Positions 52,504-59,761 of a DNA stretch of 64,000 nt are shown here, in pieces. Within the stretch, counting starts at the first letter, position 1. The number at the start of each line of letters is the position of its first letter. A program made the translations under genes and the position numbers. The DNA comes from CAYNKA01 sp964397655 (GTDB lineage: Bacteria > Spirochaetota > Spirochaetia > DTKZ01): contig CAYNKA010000001.1 of assembly GCA_964397655.1 (NCBI GenBank), positions 186,001-250,000 of the forward strand, read 5' to 3'. The notes under the pieces are model-generated. The model was not told where the DNA came from. It did not search any database and saw only the letters and a program-made list of their open reading frames with translations.

Positions 52504-53154
52504 ATGAGAACGAAACTCTCCGGGGCGGCGATCTGCCTTGTTCTCACGCTCCTTACGACCTGTACCGAGCCTGTTCTCATTCCTTGGGACAAGGGAGTAG
52601 TTCCTTACTACTACTCGGGAAATTTCTCCGATACCGACCGTGCCGTGGTCACGAAGGCCATGAGAATATGGGAATCCGTCTGCGGGGTGAGCTTCCGAGA
52701 AGTCTCCCCCCGATCCAACGCCTACAAGCTAATCCGCACGAGCCGCAGCAATACCTGGGCTTCGAGCATCGGCGAAAACAACGTTGAAAACCACATGTAC
52801 TACGGTGACGGAGAGGAGTCGCTCGGCCACAGCCTGCACGAACTCGGCCATTGTCTCGGACTCCTTCACGAGCATCAGAGACCCGACAGAGATCTCTACG
52901 TCCGGATCGTATGGAACAACATCTATCCCGAATACCGAAGCAATTTCCAGAAAAGGAACAATCCTCTCATCGACGAGAAGGAATTCGCTTACGATTATTC
53001 CTCGATCATGCACTACCACAGCAGGGGATTCAGCATAGACGGATCGGAAACGATAGTTCCCCTCACGACCGAAGGAGTCACGATCGGACAGAGGGAGGAA
53101 TTGAGCCGAGAAGACGCCGAAAAAGCGCGATCGATCTACGGTCCGCCTTTGTGA
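52504..53154 (+). CDS. Astacin-family secreted lipoprotein protease
   Basis: 216 residues. N-terminal signal with lipobox LLTTC (Cys20), then an astacin catalytic domain: zinc motif HELGHCLGLLHE (112-123) and Met-turn SIMHY (about 167-171), plus the DRDLYVRI region. There is no long propeptide or extra C-terminal domain. It is probably an outer-membrane-anchored protease. Follows xdhA by 60 bases, on the same strand as the beta-barrel gene. Confidence 0.88.
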   Translation: MRTKLSGAAICLVLTLLTTCTEPVLIPWDKGVVPYYYSGNFSDTDRAVVTKAMRIWESVCGVSFREVSPRSNAYKLIRTSRSNTWASSIGENNVENHMYYGDGEESLGHSLHELGHCLGLLHEHQRPDRDLYVRIVWNNIYPEYRSNFQKRNNPLIDEKEFAYDYSSIMHYHSRGFSIDGSETIVPLTTEGVTIGQREELSREDAEKARSIYGPPL

Positions 53155-53178
53155 CCTTGCCGGATAAGGAGGAGCAGA

Positions 53179-54333
53179 ATGCCGCTCATTCCGATCGTCG
53201 TCCGCCCGTTCGTCGTCTTCGCCGCGGCGCTGCTTTTCGTCTCAGGACTTGCGGCCGAGGACGCAACATCCGAAAGGAGAAGCGAGGACCCGCGACTTCG
53301 CGAAGAAATCGAGGAGATCAAGAGACGTCTGGAGGATCAGGAGAAGAGGATCGTCGAGCTCGAGGAGACGAGCAATCTCCGTATCAGCGGCTTCTTCGAC
53401 GTGAACATCTCCAATTACGAGAACAAGCCGAACATTTTCGAAGTCGGTCATCTCGAGTTGGACCTGGAACATACCTACCGCGATCGATTTCAAGTCGCGG
53501 CCGCCATAGTATTCCGGGACGGGGCCGATCTTTCCGTAGGATTCATCGATTATCACTTCTACGGCGGCACCATCGCACCCCGCGGCAGGTTATTCAATCA
53601 GAACGGCCTCCATCTTCAGATCGGAAAATTCGACGTCCCCTTCGGAAACGACTGGCAATATTTCTCGTCGGTCAACAGGATCGAGATCAATCCGCCTCTC
53701 ACCACCTTCAAGCTGATGGACGGCGGGTACAACGACGTGGGCATCCGATTTCTCGGAAACTTTTCGTCCTTCAACCTCAGTCTCTACGTGCTCCGAGGCA
53801 TAGAGTCGGGATATTCCTACGGCGGGAACTCCATCGGAGGGAGGTTCGGATTCACGCCCTTCAGCGATCCTTTCAGCCTGAGACAGCGGGAGGTCTCTCC
53901 CTTTGAATCCGGATTCTCCTTGATCTACGATTTCGACGCGGCGGGCAACATCTCCGAGAAGCTCTGGTGCCTGGACATAGAGGGGAAACTGGGATTCCTT
54001 AACGTCCGAGCCGAATACTATTCCCGCGACAAGCTCGTCGGCATACTCCTCACGGGTTATCAGGTTTCGATGTATTTCGATCTCGCGAGGACGGGGGTCG
54101 GACTTCCCTTCGTGCTCTACGCGCGTTACGACGAGTTCTCGAGCGAACGTTACGAAACGGTCGATGAAAAAAACAGCGTATCCCGCGCCGGTTTCGGGTG
54201 CAACGTCGGCATATCGAAAATCGCGTGTCTTAAGCTCGAGTACCTTCATTATTTCACGACGTACGATGAATTCATCGAGGAGGAATACTTCAACCGGAAC
54301 CAGTTCTACCTGCAGTTTCTCATCAGATTTTAG
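53179..54333 (+). CDS. Outer-membrane beta-barrel with coiled-coil head
   Basis: 384 residues. Signal peptide (to about AEDATS), an N-terminal charged coiled coil (RLREEIEEIKRRLEDQEKRI), then alternating hydrophobic strands with many aromatic residues and a final Phe (FLIRF), typical of porin insertion signals. Layout resembles spirochaetal porin-like proteins. Its stop is 12 bases before the cytochrome gene, so they form one unit. Confidence 0.75.
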   Translation: MPLIPIVVRPFVVFAAALLFVSGLAAEDATSERRSEDPRLREEIEEIKRRLEDQEKRIVELEETSNLRISGFFDVNISNYENKPNIFEVGHLELDLEHTYRDRFQVAAAIVFRDGADLSVGFIDYHFYGGTIAPRGRLFNQNGLHLQIGKFDVPFGNDWQYFSSVNRIEINPPLTTFKLMDGGYNDVGIRFLGNFSSFNLSLYVLRGIESGYSYGGNSIGGRFGFTPFSDPFSLRQREVSPFESGFSLIYDFDAAGNISEKLWCLDIEGKLGFLNVRAEYYSRDKLVGILLTGYQVSMYFDLARTGVGLPFVLYARYDEFSSERYETVDEKNSVSRAGFGCNVGISKIACLKLEYLHYFTTYDEFIEEEYFNRNQFYLQFLIRF

Positions 54334-54345
54334 GGAGGATCGTGC

Positions 54346-54798
54346 ATGCGTTTCGCGTTTTTTCTAGCCTGTCTCCTGTCGATCATCGCATTGTCGGCGA
54401 TCGATCTCGGCTTCGACCGGGAGACGCTTTCCATCAAACCCTATCTCACGGATCCGTCCTCCTGTCTTTCATGCCATACCGAAGCCGACAGGCAAATGCT
54501 CCGGGACACCGCGCTTTCCTGCGACGCCCTCTGCCTGACCTGCCACGCCGACATCTCGGTCTCCCATCATCCGATCGGCATAAGGAACAGGCGTACGGAT
54601 GCATCGCTCGAACTCACGAAATACGGTCGGATCGGTTGCAGGACCTGCCACGACCTTCACGTCAAGAGGTTCGATTCCGAACCCTGGAGGTCCGAAACGC
54701 TCTATCAGCGCCTTTTCAACAGAAAGGACAGGTACAAAACATATTTTCTCTTCAAGAAGAACACGAACGGCGAACTGTGCCGGCAATGTCATTTTTAG
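54346..54798 (+). CDS. Periplasmic tetraheme c-type cytochrome
   Basis: 150 residues with a cleavable signal (MRFAFFLACLLSIIALSA) and four CxxCH haem sites: CLSCH (40-44), CLTCH (63-67), CRTCH (98-102) and CRQCH (145-149), the last one at the very C-terminus. Spacing is like doubled-CXXCH cytochromes. A c-type cytochrome is unusual in an anaerobic spirochaete and its maturation genes are not in the window. Preceded by the porin gene and followed ten bases later by a HAMP protein. Confidence 0.88.
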   Translation: MRFAFFLACLLSIIALSAIDLGFDRETLSIKPYLTDPSSCLSCHTEADRQMLRDTALSCDALCLTCHADISVSHHPIGIRNRRTDASLELTKYGRIGCRTCHDLHVKRFDSEPWRSETLYQRLFNRKDRYKTYFLFKKNTNGELCRQCHF

Positions 54799-54807
54799 GA
54801 GGATGCT

Positions 54808-55359
54808 ATGGACAAAGCGAACCGCCGTCATACCGTAATGATCAACGGCAGATTCCAGATCGCGCTCATCGCGAAATTCATTGCGCTCAATGTCGCGATC
54901 ATGCTCTTGTTCGGATTTTTCATGTATCTTTTTCTCGACAGCGAGATTCAAGGCAATTTCCGCTCCGCCCAGGTCACCTACAAGAACGTCAAGGCGATGC
55001 TCTTCCCGATCGTCGTCACCCTTTCCATCCTCAATCTCGTTTTGTCGTCGATTCTCACATCCGGCTACGTCCTCATGGCTTCGTTCAGGATCGCCGGTCC
55101 GATGTACCGTTTCAACCAGGCCCTTCGCGAGATGGCATCTGGCAGGCTCAGACCCTATACCTCCATACGTGAAAAGGACCAGTTCACCGAATGCTCCTCC
55201 AATCTCGGGGCCCTAGCGCATACGCTTTCTGAATCCTTCGACAGGCTGCATCGTCTCACTGAGGAGATCGAATCCCTTCCCGGAGTTTCGGAGCATCGGG
55301 AAATCGTCTCGAAACTGAGCGAGTTGAAGGCGGAACTGGACAGATACAGGTCTTCATGA
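54808..55359 (+). CDS. Two-helix membrane protein with HAMP domain
   Basis: 183 residues: transmembrane helices near 18-42 and 65-88, then a HAMP-type region (FRIAGPMYRFNQALREMASG) and a charged coiled coil to the C-terminus. No kinase, cyclase or methyl-accepting output domain is attached. It starts ten bases after the cytochrome, so it may sense or anchor the electron-transfer proteins. Confidence 0.75.
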   Translation: MDKANRRHTVMINGRFQIALIAKFIALNVAIMLLFGFFMYLFLDSEIQGNFRSAQVTYKNVKAMLFPIVVTLSILNLVLSSILTSGYVLMASFRIAGPMYRFNQALREMASGRLRPYTSIREKDQFTECSSNLGALAHTLSESFDRLHRLTEEIESLPGVSEHREIVSKLSELKAELDRYRSS

Positions 55360-55505
55360 GAAAGTCCGCAAAAGGGAATATTCTCTCCACTCGAATTGCG
55401 AAATCGGGAAGCCTTTCTTTCGAATCAGGTCGGAGGCGGATGATCAACTACTCTGACGTAGTATATTGAACGGTATCCGGGAAAATACGGCAACTTCATG
55501 GGCAG

Positions 55506-55528
55506 AAAAACAGCCCCTTTTCAGGGGC
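55506..55528 (-). terminator. Rho-independent terminator of the tRNA-Val locus
   Basis: Minus-strand GCCCCT-GAAA-AGGGGC followed by TGTTTTT. It lies downstream of the tRNA fragment and is the original terminator, now left on the chromosomal side. Confidence 0.75.
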
Positions 55529-55565
55529 GGTGATCTTTACGTAATCCCTTACGTAGTAGTTATGT

Positions 55566-55604
55566 GGGCGATAGTGGACTCGAACCACCGACCCCCTGCG
55601 TGTC
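55566..55604 (-). other. tRNA-Val(GAC) 3' fragment, attachment site
   Basis: Reverse complement gives anticodon GAC, the 3' half of the anticodon arm, GGGGTC variable region, a T-arm with GTTCGAGTC and acceptor end ATCGCCCA. No CCA is encoded. The 5' half of the tRNA is missing; to the right the sequence is unrelated. This is the standard remnant left by an element that integrates into the tRNA 3' end, with the intact copy expected at the far side. Confidence 0.7.
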
Positions 55605-55783
55605 GATCGCTTCCCTTCAATTTCTTACAGTATCTGGAGATGTCTCTTTTCTCCTAAATAATGTTTTCGTAAGGAATTTTTTTTCCCTACATGCTCCATT
55701 ATATCCCGAGATGTCCCCAGATTCAATATAGATTTAAAATCCTTTGGTCACTTTTTTTGCTACAGGGCTCATACTAAACATTT

Positions 55784-55827
55784 GTGGGCGACCTCCTGCG
55801 TACAACGCAGGGGTTCGGTTTTTTTCC
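55784..55827. repeat. tRNA-like relic or hairpin
   Basis: GGGCGACCTCCTGCGTACAA and following CGCAGGGGTTCGG repeat parts of the tRNA fragment 220 bases to the left. It folds as CCTGCGT-ACA-ACGCAGG and is followed after seven bases by seven T. Either a degenerate second att copy or a terminator. Confidence 0.4.
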
Positions 55828-55929
55828 TTGATTCAGGTGTTTTTACCTACGTTTTTCTCTATTTGTCGGTGTTCAAATAGGACCAGGAGAAAGGATTCGT
55901 ATTCCGATGCAAACGAGGAGGTAGTTTAC

Positions 55930-56124
55930 GTGGAGAAACTTCTGAGCGTAAAGGAGGTGTTGGGACTGATTCCGGTGAAGGAGATTACCTTGCGGAGGTA
56001 CGTCGCCCAGCGGAAGGTGGAGCATGTGAAGTTCGGGCGGCGGGTGCTGTTCAAGGAATCGACGATCGAGGAGCTGGTACGGCTCAACACGGTCGAGGCG
56101 AGGAAGGGGCTCGGAGGACCATGA
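55930..56124 (+). CDS. Excisionase-like helix-turn-helix protein
   Basis: 64 residues from GTG 55930, with GAGGAGG upstream. The body is a MerR/excisionase-type DNA-binding domain: LLSVKEVLGLIPVKEITLRRYVAQRKVEHVKFGRRVLF, as in element-encoded Xis/AlpA proteins. Located next to the att remnant. Its stop overlaps the next small gene (ATGA). Confidence 0.75.
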   Translation: MEKLLSVKEVLGLIPVKEITLRRYVAQRKVEHVKFGRRVLFKESTIEELVRLNTVEARKGLGGP

Positions 56125-56282
56125 AGACGCCGAGGCTCACGAGCGAGATGATCGAGCGCTCGATCCACTTTCTTGAAAGGAGGAGGGACCACGCGAGGGT
56201 GACGAAGAATAGTGCCTGGCTCGAGGAGTATGAGAACGCGTTCGCCATCGTCACGGGGCTAGCCGCAGTTCCGAGGAAGTGA
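56121..56282 (+). CDS. Small basic protein, unknown
   Basis: 53 residues (MKTPRLTSEMIERSIHFLER...) with a helical basic middle. The ATG overlaps the excisionase stop by four bases, which supports translation. No family recognised. About 170 bases of gene-free sequence follow before the PIN gene end. Confidence 0.6.
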   Translation: MKTPRLTSEMIERSIHFLERRRDHARVTKNSAWLEEYENAFAIVTGLAAVPRK

Positions 56283-56453
56283 GGCAGCACAGGGACGATC
56301 TTGCAGAGAGTACCGCGGCTCCCCTTCCCGCCTTAGTGTTCTGCGGCCCGGCTCGGGGCGAGCGGATCCAGGAGATTCGGGAGGCGAAAAGGCGAACAAC
56401 TTGGTGGACGCTATGAGGTATGGGATTTCCAGTGCGGTGACGAGCTGAAGTGT

Positions 56454-56858
56454 TCAGGCTTCAAGGAGTTCCCGGAAAATCCGGTAGGTGACGATACGGA
56501 CCGAACGGAAGGGATCGATGGAGAGGAGGTCCTCGTCGCCGGTGAGGAGATATTCGGCTCAGCCTGCAAGGGCGAGGTCAAGGAGAAAATCGTCATCCGG
56601 GTCCCGGCAGGCCTTCACCTTGCTACGCGGCGCTACATGGATCGTATTTCTTTTCAGGAAACGGCGCATGACCAGGATACGGTCCTGCCCCGCGAGCCTC
56701 GCTATCTTCGGACGCCTCAGGACGTCTTCGATTTCGGCGAGCTGCTTCCGAGAGATGATGATTTCGACTTTCCGTGATTCGACGAGGTCAAGGAGGTCCG
56801 CGACTTGTTTCCCTTATAGGAAACTGATCCAGAGGTTCGTATCAACGACGACGCGCAC
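56454..56858 (-). pseudogene. PIN-domain toxin with two in-frame stops
   Basis: Starting at GTG 56858, which overlaps the antitoxin by 17 bases, the 134-codon frame reads as a COG1569-type PIN toxin: VVVDTNLW at the N-terminus (first acidic residue), CRDPDDDFLLDLA and LTGDEDLL (acidic core), RIVTYRIFRELLEA at the end. It is cut by TAA at 56814-56816 (codon 15) and by TGA in place of about residue 93. Neither stop is a frameshift; the frame is open on both sides. No selenocysteine element is visible. The toxin should be inactive unless the stops are errors. Confidence 0.8.
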
Positions 56859-57066
56859 GAGCTTTCCGCACGGCCTTCACTTCGGCGAGGATTTCCTCTT
56901 CCGTAATCGGAGCATTACGCAGCTCCTTCTGGACTTTCCGCAGTTCCGTGAAAAGCGTCTGTTCGTCGAGATACCGGGCAAGGGCTTCCTTGTCCTTTCT
57001 GGGAAGCCGGTCGACGAGTTCTTTTACTTGGGATAAGCCCACATCGCTTTGTACCAGCATACTCAT
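56842..57066 (-). CDS. PIN-linked antitoxin-like protein
   Basis: 74 residues: a helical N-terminal half (VGLSQVKELVDRLPRKDKEALARYLDEQ) and a charged tail ending in RKARARRR. Size and position upstream of a PIN gene fit the antitoxin role; the fold (RHH or AbrB-like) is not clear. It ends 17 bases into the toxin frame. If the toxin is dead this gene may be a remnant or an immunity gene against a related toxin. Confidence 0.65.
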   Translation of the reverse strand: MSMLVQSDVGLSQVKELVDRLPRKDKEALARYLDEQTLFTELRKVQKELRNAPITEEEILAEVKAVRKARARRR

Positions 57067-57294
57067 ACCTACGCAAAGTATACCGTTTCACGCTTCGCCG
57101 AACAAGAGAAAAACAAAATTCAGCCTCGGAGGACGGCCGGGATAGCCATGGAAGAATCCATGAAAAATGTCGGCTCTCCGAAATTCTCGTGTCCTTGAAA
57201 GGAGGTTGGAATTTCCAGCGGCGACCTCTTTCATGAGAAATACCTACTTATGGGGAGATACGGGAGTGATTCGGGAAGCTACGCTTGAGCCCTG

Positions 57295-57480
57295 ATGATT
57301 GGACGGAATTGGGCCGGATTCCTGAAAAAGGCTTTCTCCTCTTTTTTCTTCCGGGCAATGAGGGGTGAGAAGGATTCCTTCGGGAGGCAGCCGCTCCGGG
57401 TGAAGGACCCGAAGCCTTGGGGCGATATCCGGTACAGGCCGCGGCACCTGGTGCCTGCGAGGGAGGCACCGGAGGAGTGA
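57295..57480 (+). CDS. Small putative protein upstream of the LuxR gene
   Basis: 61 residues (MIGRNWAGFLKKAFSSFFFR..., ending REAPEE). It ends in TGA at 57478-57480, overlapping the GTG of the next gene. The ribosome site of its ATG is weak. It could be a leader for the regulator or a chance frame. The 228 bases before it (57067-57294) show no gene or clear site. Confidence 0.4.
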   Translation: MIGRNWAGFLKKAFSSFFFRAMRGEKDSFGRQPLRVKDPKPWGDIRYRPRHLVPAREAPEE

Positions 57481-58112
57481 AGGAGGAGAGGAAGTTTCTC
57501 GTAGCGACACGATCGGGGATCCTCAATGCGCTCATCGAGAACTTCCTCGCCTCTTCTTCGTTCGGCATTGTGGTGGGAACGGCCGTGAACGGGAAGGAGG
57601 CTGTGACGGCAGCGGAGGCTTCCAGGCCTGACTGGGTGTTCCTGGAGAGTTCGCTCCGGGAGCGGGACTGCGTAGAGGTGACGGCGGAGCTGAAGAGGAT
57701 GCTGCCGAAGGCGAAGATCGTCATCGTGTGCCTGTGCTTGAGCGTGACGGGCGCGGTACGGCTCTTCAAGGCTGGGGCGATGAGCTTCCTCAGGCCCGAC
57801 CTGGACGGCCGGGACCTGAAGCGGAGCATGGAGATGATCTTTGCCGGGAAGCGGGTGCTGCCTAAGGAGGTACTCGAGGTCCTGGAGGAGAAGGACTGGG
57901 AGATGAACCGGAGGAAGTACCTCCGCCTCACGAAGAGGGAGAGGACGATCCTTTTCTACGTGGCCGAGGGGATGACGAACGCAGAGATCGGGTACGAATG
58001 CGGCATCAGCCAGAGGACCGTGGAGGGGCATAGGCAGAACATCATGAGGAAGACGGGTGCGAGGAGCACGGCGGAACTGGTGCGCTTCGCCGTGGACGAA
58101 GGGATGGCCTAA
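57477..58112 (+). CDS. LuxR-family regulator with degenerate receiver
   Basis: 211 residues from GTG 57477, coupled to the small upstream frame. N-terminal receiver-like fold (about 1-115) but the phosphoacceptor site reads VFLESSLRERD and the switch Lys region reads MSFLRPDLD, so phosphorylation is unlikely. C-terminal LuxR/GerE helix-turn-helix (about 145-211; LTKRERTILFYVAEGMTNAEIGYECGISQRTVEGHRQNI). It may control the island. Targets unknown. Confidence 0.82.
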   Translation: MKEERKFLVATRSGILNALIENFLASSSFGIVVGTAVNGKEAVTAAEASRPDWVFLESSLRERDCVEVTAELKRMLPKAKIVIVCLCLSVTGAVRLFKAGAMSFLRPDLDGRDLKRSMEMIFAGKRVLPKEVLEVLEEKDWEMNRRKYLRLTKRERTILFYVAEGMTNAEIGYECGISQRTVEGHRQNIMRKTGARSTAELVRFAVDEGMA

Positions 58113-58145
58113 GAGCGAGAGGGAAGACCATGTGCGTGCGGAGAA

Positions 58146-58162
58146 ACGCGGGGACGCGGAGG
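58146..58162. repeat. Left direct repeat of the GxxExxY cassette
   Basis: The 17-base sequence ACGCGGGGACGCGGAGG is identical to 58806-58822, exactly 660 bases away. The two copies flank the GxxExxY gene. Confidence 0.7.
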
Positions 58163-58272
58163 GTACTGAGGGAAGGTAATTCGTGGAGAAGAGAGACAAG
58201 AGTTCCAGAAGAAAAAAAGGAATGAGATGAATTATTGGGAGAATTCCGCAGGTAAGAATTCAGGGGCACTGT

Positions 58273-58641
58273 ATGTATGAGTTGACGGAAAAGATCATCG
58301 GGGCGGCTATCGAGGTGCACCGGAACTTGGGTCCGGGGCTTCTGGAATCGGTGTATCGGGATTGTCTCTGTCGGGAGTTGGAAATAAGTGGGATCGCGTT
58401 CGAAAAGGAGAAGTGCCTGCCGCTCGAATACAAGGGGTTGAGACTGAAACAGGCTTACAGGATGGATCTGGTCGTCGCGGGGCTGGTGGTCGTGGAGATA
58501 AAGGCTGTGATGAAAATCGAACGGGTTCATGAGGCGCAGCTCCTCACATACTTAAAACTTACGGGGTTGCGATTGGGGTTGATTCTCAACTTTCATGTTC
58601 CGGCGATGAGGTCAGGCATTAAGCGGATGGTGCTGGGGTAG
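58273..58641 (+). CDS. GxxExxY-family protein
   Basis: 122 residues. GxxExxY motif GLLESVY (Gly22, Glu25, Tyr28) and a PD-(D/E)xK-like site with Asp65 and Glu75-x-Lys77 (RMDLVVAGLVVVEIKAV). The family occurs in mobile and repetitive contexts in many bacteria and its role is unknown. Here it lies between copies of a purine-rich repeat. RBS before the ATG is weak. Confidence 0.82.
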   Translation: MYELTEKIIGAAIEVHRNLGPGLLESVYRDCLCRELEISGIAFEKEKCLPLEYKGLRLKQAYRMDLVVAGLVVVEIKAVMKIERVHEAQLLTYLKLTGLRLGLILNFHVPAMRSGIKRMVLG

Positions 58642-58656
58642 AAGAAAAAGAGGAGA

Positions 58657-58830
58657 GAACCACAGAGTAGCAGAGGGAGCGGGAAAGAGAAGAAAAACAC
58701 AGAGGCACGGAGACACGAAGGGCACAGAGAGGTGGAGAGGTAAGAGGAGAAGAAAACCACGGAGGCGCGTAGGGAACAGAGGGGAAAAAGAAGAGAACCG
58801 CGAAGACGCGGGGACGCGGAGGAATAAGAA
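58657..58830. repeat. Degenerate purine-rich repeat tract
   Basis: Repeated units of type ACCACGGAGGCACGGAGA in many variants (CACAGAG, CACGGAGACACGAAG, CGCGAAGACGCGG) extend for about 170 bases after the GxxExxY gene. A short copy is on the left side. No coding frame is supported. A weak hairpin TCCCG-loop-CGGGA (58842-58866) with T-run ends the region. Confidence 0.7.
58806..58822. repeat. Right direct repeat of the GxxExxY cassette
   Basis: Second copy of the 17-base repeat; see the left copy at 58146-58162. Confidence 0.7.
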
Positions 58831-58951
58831 TTTTCATAGATCCCGACTATAGCGGGAGTTTTTTATTAGCGCTGCTGTTTGAAATGACTTAAAATCTTGG
58901 TGAAAATGATAATCACAATGCAGAGCACGGTCCTAAAGGATGTCAAGGTTT

Positions 58952-59563
58952 ATGCCGGATAAAGAAAAAGACCAAGAACCGGAAAGATTCAACTACTACA
59001 GCGATTGGAAAATAAAGGTGCTTCACTGCAATAAATGCGGATGGGAGGGAACCTTCGAGAAAGGCTATGTCGAGCCTTTTGACGAAGGAATGGAGTGCAC
59101 TTGTCCCAGATGCGAATGGCAGGTTGCGCCAATATTGGCAATGGTACTTTATCCCACAGACGCAGAGACGGAAGCGAATTGGGATAAAATCAGCGAAGCG
59201 GAAAAAGAAGAACATATAAGGCATAAAAGGCTGAGAGAGAGGTGGAAAGAAACAATCCTCAAGGCTACGTCGCAGCTTCCCGATATCGACGGCGACAATC
59301 TCATATTTACCTGGGATTTTACGATAGAAGGCAATGATCGCTGGAACATCATTCACTATAAAGAGAAAGTGATTTGGAAGGAAATCGCGATTTACGAAAG
59401 TGCGGAACGATTTAGTATGGTTGCAGAGATTCTGCAAAAGAAATATGGACCTCGAATTGCGGATCTTGTACCTACTGATGCAAGCTATACCTGGCTTTAT
59501 GGAGACAGCCTTCGATCAGAATACAAGGTGGAAGAAGCAAGGAGAAAGCTGAAGAAACCGTAA
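58952..59563 (+). CDS. Hypothetical zinc-ribbon protein
   Basis: 203 residues. Cys pairs in LHCNKCGW and CTCPRCEW (two CxxC) predict a zinc ribbon in the first 60 residues; the rest is mixed alpha/beta (IFTWDFTIEGNDRWNII, then a YGPRIADLVPTDASYTWLYGDSL tail) without a recognised motif. A start at 58940 is possible but has no spacing to a ribosome site. Clearly island-type DNA. Confidence 0.65.
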   Translation: MPDKEKDQEPERFNYYSDWKIKVLHCNKCGWEGTFEKGYVEPFDEGMECTCPRCEWQVAPILAMVLYPTDAETEANWDKISEAEKEEHIRHKRLRERWKETILKATSQLPDIDGDNLIFTWDFTIEGNDRWNIIHYKEKVIWKEIAIYESAERFSMVAEILQKKYGPRIADLVPTDASYTWLYGDSLRSEYKVEEARRKLKKP

Positions 59564-59761
59564 AAGGATAAAGCAGGTGCATATAGATAGAGGTGAACGG
59601 GACCGCGAACCTGCAGGCCTACTGCTCTTGGCTGTTATCTGAGAAGTATAGCTGGTTCCGCGTGAAAGGAGGATTTATTATAAGAACAGGCTTCATCAAA
59701 AAATTGTGGAGGAATTCTCGGTAAATTGTTTATAATTTAAAACCAATGAGGAAATTAGAAA

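Larger units (their letters stand above)
55360..55929. other. Gene-free island boundary, 570 bases
   Basis: No supported gene. It contains a minus-strand terminator, a tRNA-Val 3' fragment, a short inverted repeat TACGTAA-TCCC-TTACGTA (55538-55555), direct repeats GAGATGTC (55637-55644 and 55708-55715), a second tRNA-like hairpin and the ribosome site of the excisionase-like gene. The left side is chromosome, the right side island. Confidence 0.7.

Noticed and set aside
55466..55657. A 63-codon frame with a VDSNHRPPACRS-like sequence
   Set aside because: This phrase is a well-known false translation of the antisense of tRNA genes. It lies over the tRNA-Val remnant.
56729..56816. Possible selenocysteine or programmed recoding at the TGA/TAA in the PIN gene
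   Set aside because: No SECIS-like hairpin after the TGA is evident, and TAA is not recoded by the known selenocysteine system.
58657..58830. CRISPR array reading of the repeated units
   Set aside because: Units are short, degenerate and purine-rich without regular spacers or constant length; no cas gene is nearby.
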